Assembly (NCBI GenBank): GCA_027451345.1
Contig: DAIDJO010000059.1
Span: 1-60,526 of the forward strand
Source of the DNA: Solirubrobacterales bacterium
GTDB taxonomy: Bacteria; Actinomycetota; Thermoleophilia; Solirubrobacterales; Solirubrobacteraceae
Direction: 5' to 3'
DNA: 60,526 nt
This document shows positions 9,529 to 17,994 of the stretch, piece by piece. The translations under genes were made by a program, and so were the position numbers. Positions within the stretch are counted from its first letter, which is position 1, and every line of letters begins with the position of its first letter. The notes below the pieces were generated by a model. That model saw only the letters and a program-made list of their open reading frames with translations, was not told the origin of the DNA and ran no database searches.

Positions 9529-10552
9529 GCCGGTGGGTATCGTGCTGCTGATCACGCCGTGGAACGACTCGCTGCTCACCCCTGCGCGGAAGCCCGCTCC
9601 GGCCCTGCTTGCCAGAAGCGCGGTCATCCCGAAGCCTGCAACCGAGCGACGGTTGTGTCCCTGTGCCTGGCTGAGGCCCCCCGCGATGCCTGCCTCCCGT
9701 CGAGGGTGCTCGGCACGGTCACCAAGCGTGCCTCGCGCGTCGCGGGCGCTCTGCTCGCCGACCGCCGGTCGGCCGCCGTCATGTCATGGGCACCACCGAG
9801 GTGGGGCTGCAGCTGCACCGGCACCTGGCCGGACGCAACGGGGCCCCGCGACGAGATGGGGGCAAGAATGCCAATGTGGTGCTTGCGGATGCCGACATCG
9901 AGCTTGCTGCCGAGGCGATCCTCGCCGCATCATTCGGGCAGGCGGGTCAGCTGTGCACGGCAACGAGCCGCGTGATTCTCGACCGGTGCGTCGCCGGCAA
10001 GCTCTTGCTGAAGCTGGTGGCGGGTGCGCGCCGCCCACCGCTCGGGCCAGGGCTCAGTCCCGACACGGGCATCGGCCCGTCGTCAGTCACAGGCACCAGT
10101 CCGAGGTCGTCGAGCATCTCGAGCGCGCTCGCAACGGGGGGCCCGAGATCCTGGCTCGAGGCGGCGCCCCCGATGCCCCCGAGCTGGCGATGACCTGTTA
10201 CATCGAGCCGACCGTGAACGCGGGTCTCACCCGGGAGCTGTCGATCTGGCGGGACGAGGTGTTCGGTCGGGCGGTTGCCGTCATCGAGTGTGACCGAATC
10301 GAGGAGGCGGTGGAGCTCATCAACGATTCGCCGTACGGTCGCTCGGCCGCGGTCTTCACCCGCGGCCTCGGTGCCGGGCCGAACTTCCAGGAATCCGTGC
10401 ACACCGGGCAGGTGTCGGTGTCGACCTCTGGTTGGGATGTTCATCAGCCGTTCGGTGGTTTTCGTGATTCGGGGTCGGCGTTCAGGCAGCAGGGTGTTGA
10501 GGCGCTGCGGTTCTCTACGCGCGTGAAGACGGTCGGGGCCAGGGCGGCGTAG
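9529..10552 (+). pseudogene. Aldehyde dehydrogenase pseudogene with several frameshifts
   Basis: Conserved aldehyde dehydrogenase pieces appear in the correct order but in changing frames. EPVGIVLLITPWN with ALLARSAVIPKPA (about 9529-9650) is in frame 2; LAEAPRDACLPSRVLGTVT with GALLADRRSAAV (about 9650-9780) in frame 1. GTTEVGLQLHRHLAG, GKNANVVLADADIELA and the catalytic-Cys region GQAGQLCTATSR (9786-10070) are in frame 0, and CYIEPTVNAGLTRE through QPFGGFRDSG to the stop TAG at 10550 in frame 2. At least three indels are needed, and the N-terminal third is barely recognisable. The closest class appears to be alpha-ketoglutaric-semialdehyde or related dehydrogenases. The stop touches the start of lhgO, suggesting a former operon. 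Confidence 0.85.
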
Positions 10553-11752
10553 ATGCTCGACCGCATCGGTGTCATCGGTGCTGGCATCGTTGGGCTCGCG
10601 GTGGCCAGGCGCATGGCCGAGACCGAGCCTGGGGCCGAGGTCACGGTCCTTGAGAAGGAGCGTGAGGTTGGCGCGCATCAGACGGGGCATAACAGCGGCG
10701 TGGTGCATGCCGGGGTGTACTACTCGCCGGGCTCGCTGAAAGCCAGGCTGTGTCGGCGTGGCGTCGAGTTGTTGAAGCCGTACTGCGGGCAGCGAGGGCT
10801 CGCCTATGTGGAGTGCGGGAAGCTGATCGTCGCACGTCACGCCGGCGAGCTCGGGCGGTTGGATGAGATCGAGCGGCGCGCGGCGGCCAATGGGGTTCCG
10901 GGTTTGAGGCGGCTTGGCCCGCCGGAGATGGTTGAGGTCGAGCCTCATGTGCGCGGCGTGTCGGCGCTGCACTCGCCGCACACGGCGATCGTGGATTTCA
11001 GAGCGGTCGCCCGCGCCTACGCTGATGATGTGCGCGCGGCGGGCGGCGGCGTCCGCCTGGGCTTTGAGGTGGTGGCGATAAGCAAGGTGGGAAGCGGCGT
11101 GCGTGTCCGCAGCCGCGCCGGGGAGGAACTCGCCTTCGATCGGTTGGTGGTGTGTGGCGGGCTGCACTCCGATCGCCTCGCCCGGATGGCCGGGGAGGGC
11201 CGCGAGCCGTGGCTTGTGCCGTTTCGTGGTGAGTACCACCGGCTGATTTCAGCGCGCGAGCAGCTGGTCAAGGGCCTCATCTATCCCGTCCCCGACCCGG
11301 CCTACCCGTTCCTCGGGGTTCACTTCACTCGCCGCGTCGAGGGCGGGGTGGATATCGGGCCCAACGCGGTGCTCGCCTTCAAGCGCGAGGGTTACAGGAG
11401 GAGTGACGTTTCGGCGAGCGACCTGCTCGACGTGCTCAGGTCCCGGGGCTTCCGGCGCCTGGCGCGACGACACTGGCGTATGGGTGCGGCCGAGATGTGG
11501 AGTTCCCTCTCCACCCGGGCGTTCATCGCCCGGGCGCGTGACTTCATCCCGGAGCTGACCACCGCGGATGTGCAGCCCGCGCCGGCAGGCGTGCGGGCGC
11601 AGGCGCTCGACCCTGACGGCTCGCTCGTGGATGACTTCCGCATCGCCCGGGCCGGCGGCCTGGTGTTGGTGCGCAACGCTCCATCCCCGGCCGCCACCTC
11701 CGCACTGGCCATTGGCGAATACGTCGTCGATCAACTGCGCGCTGCAGGCTAG
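10553..11752 (+). CDS. lhgO: L-2-hydroxyglutarate oxidase
   Basis: A 399-residue FAD-dependent oxidase/dehydrogenase that oxidises L-2-hydroxyglutarate to 2-oxoglutarate, passing electrons to quinone or oxygen. The N-terminal Rossmann motif has Gly9, Gly11 and Gly14 (GAGIVG). The family signature HNSGVVHAGVYY is around residues 43-54, and the C-terminal RNAPSPAATSALAIGEYV matches LhgO proteins. The length is typical. The ATG directly follows the TAG of the decayed aldehyde dehydrogenase. The gene itself is intact although both neighbouring catabolic genes are damaged. Confidence 0.92.
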   Translation: MLDRIGVIGAGIVGLAVARRMAETEPGAEVTVLEKEREVGAHQTGHNSGVVHAGVYYSPGSLKARLCRRGVELLKPYCGQRGLAYVECGKLIVARHAGELGRLDEIERRAAANGVPGLRRLGPPEMVEVEPHVRGVSALHSPHTAIVDFRAVARAYADDVRAAGGGVRLGFEVVAISKVGSGVRVRSRAGEELAFDRLVVCGGLHSDRLARMAGEGREPWLVPFRGEYHRLISAREQLVKGLIYPVPDPAYPFLGVHFTRRVEGGVDIGPNAVLAFKREGYRRSDVSASDLLDVLRSRGFRRLARRHWRMGAAEMWSSLSTRAFIARARDFIPELTTADVQPAPAGVRAQALDPDGSLVDDFRIARAGGLVLVRNAPSPAATSALAIGEYVVDQLRAAG

Positions 11753-12016
11753 TCACTCCGCAACAACCTGACCTCGATCGCGCAGCGATCGCAGCCCCGT
11801 CGGGGATCTCAACGCAGACCGCGTCCGTCGCCCTCCGCGCGAACCACGTACGACGGGAGCGGTCGCTCCCCCGGCTCGTGTGTGGCCGCGCCCGCGCCCA
11901 GTTCGAGGCGGACCTCGTGGATCGCGCGCCGGATCTCGCGGCCGTCGGGATGCAGGACCCCGTCGTTGCGCCTCCCGACTCGGGCACCGGAACCACTGTA
12001 GTACTCGATAAGATAC
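11753..12016. other. Junction segment without a recognisable gene
   Basis: This stretch separates lhgO from the truncated monooxygenase. A minus-strand frame (11809 to about 12010) contains GVLHPDGREIRRAIHEVRLE and looks more protein-like than random, but it has no suitable start codon and matches no family I recognise. The forward strand carries a TAG at 11999 in the monooxygenase frame, so the breakpoint that removed the N-terminal part of that gene lies at about 12002-12016. Confidence 0.4.
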
Positions 12017-13246
12017 GGTGACAGCGCCAACCATGCCTGGGGAGTGCTCGATCTGCTCGCCGTCACGGACTATCCGGACTGGCGCAAGAAGGCGCTGATC
12101 CAGTCGCGGGAGGGGAACCTGCTGCTGATTCCCCGTGAGGGCGGTCATCTCGTTCGGATCTATGTTGATCTCGGCGAGTCCGGGGACCGCGCCTCCCTTC
12201 AGCGGATCGAGGTCGAGCAGGTGCTCGCCGCGGCGCGCCGCATCCTCCACCCGTATGTGCTCGACGTGCGCGAGGTCGCCTGGTTCTCGGTCTATGAGGT
12301 GGGGCAGCGCCTGACCGACAAGTTCGACGACGTGCCGGCCGGTGCGGAGCGTGGGCGCACCCCACGCGTGTTCATCGCTGGGGACGCCTGCCACACGCAC
12401 AGCGCCAAGGCCGGACAGGGGATGAACGTGTCCATGCAGGACGCGTTCAATCTCGCCTGGAAGCTGGCCGCCGTGCTGCGGGGGCGCAGCGAGCCGAGTC
12501 TTCTGCACAGTTACTCGGCCGAGCGTCAGGCGGTCGCCCAGGACCTGATCGACTTCGATCGGGAGTGGTCCGCGACAATCGCGCAGCGTCCCCGTGAGGC
12601 AGGACATCCCGAGCAGGGTGGACTCGACCCGTCGGATCTGCAGGCGGCCTTCATCCGCTCGGGCCGCTACACCGCCGGTGTGGCCACGCGGTACACGCGG
12701 TCGCAGCTCACCGGCGGCGGCGAGCACCAGGCGCTCGCCGCCGGCTTTCCGGTGGGCATGCGCTTCCACTCGGCACCGGTGGTGCGGATCGCCGATGCCA
12801 AGCCGCTGCAGTTGGGTCACGTCCACGAGGCTGACGGCCGCTGGCGGCTGTACCTCTTCGCCGACGAAACGACGGAGCGCGCCGGCGAGATGCTCAGACA
12901 CCTCCAGACGGTCGTGACGCCGCGCTTCACCCCGGACGGCTCTGATCCCGATGCGATCTTTGACGTCCGGGCCGTCTTCCAGCAGAACCACTGGGAGATC
13001 GAGGTGACCGACCTGCCCGAGGTACTGCATCCCCCGAAGGGCCGGCTGGGGCTGCGTGACTACGAGAAGGCGTTCTCCCGGGTGCCCGGAAGCGACGCTG
13101 ACATCTTCGAGCTGCGCGGCATCGACCGCGCGCGGGGGGCGCTGGTCATCGTCAGGCCCGATCAGTACGTGGCTCAGGTGCTTGCGCTCGACGCCTTCGG
13201 CGAGCTCGACGCATTCTTCGGCTCGATCCTGACGCGGGTGGCGTGA
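12017..13246 (+). pseudogene. Phenol 2-monooxygenase-type flavoprotein lacking its N-terminal FAD domain
   Basis: The remaining 409 codons begin inside a conserved motif, GDSANHAWGVLDLLAVTDYP, which in intact phenol/3-hydroxybenzoate hydroxylases lies roughly 230-250 residues from the N-terminus. The second FAD motif VFIAGDACHTHSAKAGQGMN is present, followed by the AWKLAAVLRG helix and the thioredoxin-like C-terminal domain ending in SILTRVA. The GxGxxG dinucleotide fold and the substrate-binding N-terminal half are missing, and a stop codon lies just upstream. A GTG at 12044 could start a 400-residue product, but it could not bind FAD normally. The stop overlaps the next gene, a MarR regulator. 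Confidence 0.8.
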
Positions 13247-13683
13247 GCGACGTGACGGTGGACGAACCAGAGCCTCAGCGCCACACCGGACACCTCATCA
13301 GGCGAGCCCAGCAGCGTCATCTCGCCCTGTGGCAAGAGCACGTCTCATCTGAGATCTCCAGCGTGCAGTACGCCGCCCTGACGGTTCTCGAGCGCAGCCC
13401 CGGCGCCAGCCAGAGCGACCTCGGTGCCGAGCTCGACCTGGATCGTTCGACGATCGCGGACCTCGTCGCGCGCATGGAGCGGCACGGTCTGATCGAGCGA
13501 CTCGCGCACCCGCGTGATCGACGACGGTACGCCCTGAGGCTGACCGATGCCGGAAGCGCCGAGATTCGTCGGCTGCGTCCCCTTGTGCACCTGGCCAACG
13601 CCACGTTGACACAGGGAATGAGCGCGGAGCAGCGGACCACGCTCCGCGCACTGCTGCAGCTCATCGTCACGTCCGATCCATGA
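13243..13683 (+). CDS. MarR family transcriptional regulator
   Basis: A 146-residue winged-helix repressor. The recognition region SQSDLGAELDLDRSTIADLVARME and the wing LAHPRDRRRYALRLTDAG are clearly MarR-like. It starts with GTG overlapping the stop of the truncated aromatic monooxygenase by a few bases, so it was probably part of that catabolic operon and sensed its aromatic substrate, as many MarR proteins next to aromatic hydroxylases do. With the hydroxylase broken its current target is unclear. Confidence 0.87.
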   Translation: MSDVTVDEPEPQRHTGHLIRRAQQRHLALWQEHVSSEISSVQYAALTVLERSPGASQSDLGAELDLDRSTIADLVARMERHGLIERLAHPRDRRRYALRLTDAGSAEIRRLRPLVHLANATLTQGMSAEQRTTLRALLQLIVTSDP

Positions 13684-13867
13684 CCGGTGCGGACGGCGGC
13701 GTCGTCCGAGCAGGCTCGGCCTCTGGCCCTCGCGATCGGTCCGACCGCGAAGCCCTCCTGGGTGCCGGCGAGCCACATGAGATGCTGCCGTCGACGTGGT
13801 GAACGGCGTCGAGCCGAGCCGGACTCGACAATCCGTTGGAGCAGGCGATGCCCTGAGGAGCGAGCCG

Positions 13868-14446
13868 ATGACGCAGGAAGACCCGATTCTCGAGATGCCC
13901 GATGCCGACGCGTGGGCACGATGGCTGGCCGCCCATCACGGTCAGTCCAGCGCGGTGTGGTTGAGGATCGCGAAGCGGGGCGCGCCCAGGGCGACCGTGA
14001 CCCAGGCGGAGGCGATCGACGAGGCGATGTGCTTCGGCTGGATCGACGGGCAGCTCGCGCGCCAGGACGAGCATTTCTTTCGGCAGCGCTTCACGCCTCG
14101 TCGACCGCGCAGCCGATGGTCGGCGGTCAATCGCGAGCGGGCTCTGCGGCTGATCGCCGAGGGGCGGATGCGGCCGGCCGGCCTCGCGGAATATCAGGCC
14201 GCGGAGGCCGACGGACGCCTTGATGCCGCGTATGCCCCGCAGAGCAGGGCGACGGTTCCCGAGGATCTGCAGGCGGCGCTCGGCAGGCATCCCGCGGCGC
14301 AGGAGTTCTTCGCCAGCCTCACGGCCGCCGAGCGCTACACGTTCCTCTACCGGCTTCATCACACCAAGGACCCCCAGCGCCGGGCTGACCGTATCGCGGG
14401 CTACATCGACCTCCTCAGCCAGCGCCGGACACTCACCCGCGGCTGA
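13868..14446 (+). CDS. YdeI/OmpD-associated family protein
   Basis: A 192-residue soluble protein of the YdeI family. Typical features are the segment AIDEAMCFGWIDGQ near residues 49-62 and a following basic FTPRRPRSRWSAVNRERA stretch, with a C-terminal helical region. The biochemical role of this family is not settled. Start ATG at 13868 has a GAGGAG site just upstream; the longer frame to 13796 has none. The 184 bases before it show nothing recognisable. Confidence 0.85.
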   Translation: MTQEDPILEMPDADAWARWLAAHHGQSSAVWLRIAKRGAPRATVTQAEAIDEAMCFGWIDGQLARQDEHFFRQRFTPRRPRSRWSAVNRERALRLIAEGRMRPAGLAEYQAAEADGRLDAAYAPQSRATVPEDLQAALGRHPAAQEFFASLTAAERYTFLYRLHHTKDPQRRADRIAGYIDLLSQRRTLTRG

Positions 14447-14542
14447 CCGGTCGCGCCGCCATCCCCTGACCGATGCGGGCGATCGGCGTATGCTCGCTGC
14501 TCACCTTCGAAGGCTGGTGTCCCGCGAGGGGTTCTGTTGAGC

Positions 14543-15187
14543 ATGAGGGAGTTCAGGCAAGCGCCGGGCCCGGTCGGTCAGACGCAGTCGCTGCGAGAGC
14601 AGGACGTCGATCCCGATCCGCTGCGGCAGTTCGCCGCCTGGTTCGAACAGGCCGGCCAGGCCGGCGCGCCCCAGCCGGAGGCGGCGGCCGTCGCGACCGC
14701 GTCGGCCGATGGCGCTCCGTCGGTGCGATTCGTCCTCGTCAAGCGCTTCGACGAGCGCGGCTTCGTGTTCTTCTCCAACTACGAGAGCCGAAAGGGGCGA
14801 GAGCTCCGGGAGAACCCGCGCGCCGCGCTGTTGTTCCACTGGGAAGCGCTCGGACGCCAGGTTCGGATCGAGGGTTCGGTGGAGCGGGTCAGTGCCGCGG
14901 AGTCGGTCGCCTACGCGCACAGTCGCCCACGCGGGAGCCAATTGAGCGCGCTCGCGTCCCCCCAGAGCCGGGTGATCGAGAGCCGCGAGTGGCTCGAGCG
15001 GCGTGTTGCGGAGCTCGCCGAGCGCTACGCCGATCAGGAGCTCCCGCTGCCTGAGACCTGGGGCGGACTCCGCGTTCTGCCCGCCAGCTACGAGTTCTGG
15101 CAGCAGCGCCAGGACAGACTCCACGATCGGCTTCGGTACGCGCGGACGGCCGAGCACGACTGGCGGATCGAGCGTCTCGCGCCCTGA
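14543..15187 (+). CDS. pdxH: Pyridoxamine 5'-phosphate oxidase
   Basis: About 214 residues; FMN-dependent oxidation of pyridoxamine- or pyridoxine-5'-phosphate to pyridoxal phosphate, the last step of vitamin B6 synthesis and salvage. Diagnostic segments are PSVRFVLVKRFDERGFVFFSNYESRKG, which binds FMN, then HWEALGRQVRIEGSVERVS, the catalytic-region SRPRGSQLSALASPQS, and the C-terminal FWQQRQDRLHDRLRY. An ATG at 14543 has GAGGGG ten bases upstream; a TTG six bases earlier is the alternative start. It stands alone between a YdeI gene and a convergent acetyltransferase. Confidence 0.93.
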   Translation: MREFRQAPGPVGQTQSLREQDVDPDPLRQFAAWFEQAGQAGAPQPEAAAVATASADGAPSVRFVLVKRFDERGFVFFSNYESRKGRELRENPRAALLFHWEALGRQVRIEGSVERVSAAESVAYAHSRPRGSQLSALASPQSRVIESREWLERRVAELAERYADQELPLPETWGGLRVLPASYEFWQQRQDRLHDRLRYARTAEHDWRIERLAP

Positions 15188-15243
15188 GCCTGGCCGACGC
15201 TCGCTCGCGATTCGGCCGCCGACCGCGGGTGACGCGCGGCGCC

Positions 15244-15843
15244 CTACGACGGGGCGGGCGGGAGGTGTCGGGGCCCCAGGTCAGGCTGAGGCGGGTCGGT
15301 GGGTGACATGCGGTCGGCGGCATACAGGAGCATCGGCTCGCCGTACGCCATGCGCGTCCCGACCTGACGCAGCCCTGCCTTCTCGAGCACGCGTTGCGAG
15401 GCCACGTGGTCGTGTCGGACCACGGCGATGACGCGGTCGAGGCGCAGCGGGCCGAGGGCGTGCACGATCACCGCACGGGCTGCTTCGGTCGCCAGCCCAC
15501 GGCCCCAGGCGTCCGGGTGCAGGTCGTAGCCGAGCTCCGTCTCCGGACCACGATGCTCGATCGGCTGCAGGCCGCAGTCGCCGATCATGCGGCCGGTCGC
15601 ACGGTGCTCGACCGCCCAGAAGCTCCACCCGAGCGATGCCTGGTGCTCTCGCTGCAGCCGGAGTTCGCGCACGACGTCGTCGCGCGTGTGCGGGCCGATC
15701 CAATGTTGGACCTGGGGGTGCAGGTACACCTCCGAGAGGGCGTCCAGGTCATCTGGGCGCAGCGGGCGCAGGCGCAGGCGCGCGGTCACGATGGGAACGG
15801 CCGGGGAGGAGGGCACGCGCGACCCATTCTGCCGTCCCCGCAT
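15244..15843 (-). CDS. RimJ/RimL-type GNAT acetyltransferase
   Basis: About 199 residues. TARLRLRPLRPDDLDAL at the N-terminus and ELGYDLHPDAWGRGLATEAARAVIVHAL in the middle are hallmarks of the RimJ/RimL group. The C-terminal ASQRVLEKAGLRQVG is also typical. It likely acetylates a protein N-terminus, amino sugar or small amine; the target is unknown. A GTG at 15879 would add twelve residues and neither start has a convincing ribosome site. It is convergent with pdxH. Confidence 0.87.
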   Translation of the reverse strand: MRGRQNGSRVPSSPAVPIVTARLRLRPLRPDDLDALSEVYLHPQVQHWIGPHTRDDVVRELRLQREHQASLGWSFWAVEHRATGRMIGDCGLQPIEHRGPETELGYDLHPDAWGRGLATEAARAVIVHALGPLRLDRVIAVVRHDHVASQRVLEKAGLRQVGTRMAYGEPMLLYAADRMSPTDPPQPDLGPRHLPPAPS

Positions 15844-15897
15844 CGGGGACGGTTCGGGGGTGGCGAGCCGGTCGCTCACGCCTGCGCACGGCAGCGA

Positions 15898-17454
15898 TCA
15901 GCGGATCGCTGCCGTGCCGATCGCCTGGCTTGCGACGCTGAGGATCGTGGCGCTGGCCGGAGCGACCGACACGTCATAGATCCCGTCGTGCGGGACCACC
16001 CGCGAGGTGACCTGCGGCCCGGTCAACAGTCCGGTCTGCGGCGAGATCGACTGACCGCCGAGGCTGACCCCCGTCTGCGAGGTCAGCCGCTGGCCGGCGC
16101 TGGTCAGCGACTCGACCGTGGCCGGGCCGACCGCCCCGGCCGCCTGGACGGCGATCTGCTTCGTGCGGGCGCCGAGGTTGGTCACGACGACGTTGATCAT
16201 GTGCTGCGGGGTCAGGTCCGACCAGGCGAGCAGGCCGTTCGGTGTGCTCAGGGTGGTGAGGATTCGCGACCCCGGGGGCGTGAGCTGGGCGAAGGCGAGC
16301 ATGCCGTAGTACTCCGGCTGGACGGCCACCTGCCATCCGGTGCTCGTGAAGGTGGGTTGGATCAGGTTCTGCGCGGTGTTCGGCCTGGTCTCGAAGTTGA
16401 CCCCGGTGACGCCGGTCTGGGCGTACAACGGCAGAAGGTTCAGCGCCCAGAGCGCCGGGCCCATCGTGTCGCTGAAGTTCTTGAGTCCGCCGCAGGTCAC
16501 GGCGTTGATCTCGTCGACCCGCACCGCCAGACGATGTTGGAAGCCGAGGCTGACCCATTCGCTCACGTGGCCCGCCAGTCCGCCGAGCGAGCTCGGAAGG
16601 AACAGGGAGCTCTCCTGCAGTTGCCCGCCCTGCTGGCAGTTCTGGGGGGTGAGCGCGTAGGTGTGCAGGGTGAGAAGGGAGAGCCGGTGCGTCGAGCGCA
16701 GGAACGGCGCGACCTGTGGGAGCGCCCGGAACGAGGAGTAGCCGATCCCGGCGAGCCGAATGTTCCCCAGTTGGTCGGCGAGCCGGTTCCAGTCAGCCGT
16801 GATCTGTGGGAACGAATATCCCTTGGGCCGCCCGAGCACGGTCTGGTGTGCCTTGGTGATGTAGAAGGGCCACTTCGGATAGAGCTCCGGTTCGTTGCCG
16901 AGCTCGTACGTGGTCGGGACGAGCGGGCCGATCCCGGCCTGGATCGCGGCGACCTCCTGGGACGCGATGACCGGGCTGTTGGCCTCCATGTTGATCCCGA
17001 TGATCAGGTGGGCGTGCAGGTCGACGAGCAGCTGTTTGGCCACCGCCATCCACATCGGCGTCAGCGTCCAGCGCGCCCAGGGAGGGTGGGGCATGCCCGG
17101 CACGGGCCACCATGTCCAGTCGGTGGTGTCCCCGCCGATGCGCAGATCGAGGCCGCCGTCAGGGGCGAGGTTCTTCAGCAGTTGCTCGAACGCGGTGTTC
17201 GGCTGGGTGGGGTCCTTTCCAACCTCGCGAAAGAGGTCCCAGAACTCGGTGGTGATGCCGACGAAGCCGGCCCGGATGGGCGGGCCGACGGGGGTGCCTG
17301 CGACCGTGACCTCGATCGGCACCGTGGCCGGGGGGCTCGCCGGGGGTGGGGGTGTCGCCCGAGCCGAGAGGGCCGGGAAGGCGAGAACGGCCGCGAAGCT
17401 GAGCGTCGCGGCCGCCAAACGAGCCGCGTGTGCTGTCAGCCGAGCAGATCCCAT
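15898..17454 (-). CDS. Secreted glycoside hydrolase, GH79-like (heparanase/beta-glucuronidase clan)
   Basis: A 518-residue exported protein beginning with a clear signal peptide (basic start, hydrophobic core to about residue 32, cleavage near ARA). A TIM-barrel follows with RIGGDTTDW near residue 105, the acid/base motif YELGNEPE (183-190, Glu188), HTYALTP, and VDEINAVTCGG (313-323), with Glu315 as probable nucleophile. A C-terminal all-beta region ends the protein, as in GH79 enzymes. It should remove terminal uronic acid or related sugars from polysaccharides outside the cell; the exact substrate is unknown. The ATG at 17454 gives the signal peptide; the open frame extends further but is not signal-like. 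It is divergent from a GntR/kelch pair. Confidence 0.82.
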   Translation of the reverse strand: MGSARLTAHAARLAAATLSFAAVLAFPALSARATPPPPASPPATVPIEVTVAGTPVGPPIRAGFVGITTEFWDLFREVGKDPTQPNTAFEQLLKNLAPDGGLDLRIGGDTTDWTWWPVPGMPHPPWARWTLTPMWMAVAKQLLVDLHAHLIIGINMEANSPVIASQEVAAIQAGIGPLVPTTYELGNEPELYPKWPFYITKAHQTVLGRPKGYSFPQITADWNRLADQLGNIRLAGIGYSSFRALPQVAPFLRSTHRLSLLTLHTYALTPQNCQQGGQLQESSLFLPSSLGGLAGHVSEWVSLGFQHRLAVRVDEINAVTCGGLKNFSDTMGPALWALNLLPLYAQTGVTGVNFETRPNTAQNLIQPTFTSTGWQVAVQPEYYGMLAFAQLTPPGSRILTTLSTPNGLLAWSDLTPQHMINVVVTNLGARTKQIAVQAAGAVGPATVESLTSAGQRLTSQTGVSLGGQSISPQTGLLTGPQVTSRVVPHDGIYDVSVAPASATILSVASQAIGTAAIR

Positions 17455-17603
17455 CGCCGAATCGGTCGCAGCATGGACGCCGCGGCCTAAAACCAGCGTC
17501 AGTCTGTCAGAACCCGCCCCCGAGAGGGTGCGAGGCCCGGGGCGCCCCGCGCCGGCGGCCGAAATGCCTGAGGCGAGCCGTGGACGCGTCGACCCGCGGG
17601 AGC

Positions 17604-17633
17604 TTGACGAGGGGTGGCTGATGGTCCTAGTCT
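17604..17633 (+). promoter_or_regulatory. Promoter of the gntR-kelch pair
   Basis: A TTGACG -35 box (17604-17609) and a TAGTCT -10 box (17628-17633) are separated by 18 bases, close to the housekeeping sigma consensus. The gntR ATG lies only ten bases after the -10 box and has no ribosome site, so the transcript is probably leaderless, which is common in actinobacteria. Confidence 0.55.
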
Positions 17634-17643
17634 GGATGGTTCC

Positions 17644-17994
17644 ATGCCGCTGCGGGAAATCGATCGGGACGGTCCACTCGCCCTCCACGAGCAGGTGGCG
17701 GCCGAGGTCCGCCGAGCGATCTCGGAGGGCGAGGCCGGACCGGGGGACCGGCTGCCGCCCGCGCGGGACCTCGCGGCGGTGCTCGGTGTGAATCGGAACA
17801 CGGTGCTGCGCGCCCTGCATCTGCTGCGCGACGAGGGGTTGCTCGAATTCCGCCGTGGGCGCGGGATCAGGGTCACCGGCACGAGCGGGCGAAGCGACCT
17901 CTGGACGCAGGTCCATGAGCTGGTGGCCACGGCGCGTCGGAACGGGTACCGCACGAGCGAGCTGATCGCGATGATCGAGGCGGCCGAGGGTTGA
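17644..17994 (+). CDS. GntR family regulator, YtrA-like short form
   Basis: A 116-residue protein with an N-terminal winged helix (LHEQVAAEVRRAISEGEAGPGDRLPPARDLAAVLGVNRNTVLRAL in outline) and only a short helical tail, instead of the ligand domains of FadR or HutC types. This is the YtrA subfamily, normally encoded with the membrane system it controls. Its stop codon overlaps the TTG start of the next gene (TTGA), so the downstream kelch-type membrane protein is very likely its partner or target. A leaderless start is suggested by the promoter position. Confidence 0.85.
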   Translation: MPLREIDRDGPLALHEQVAAEVRRAISEGEAGPGDRLPPARDLAAVLGVNRNTVLRALHLLRDEGLLEFRRGRGIRVTGTSGRSDLWTQVHELVATARRNGYRTSELIAMIEAAEG

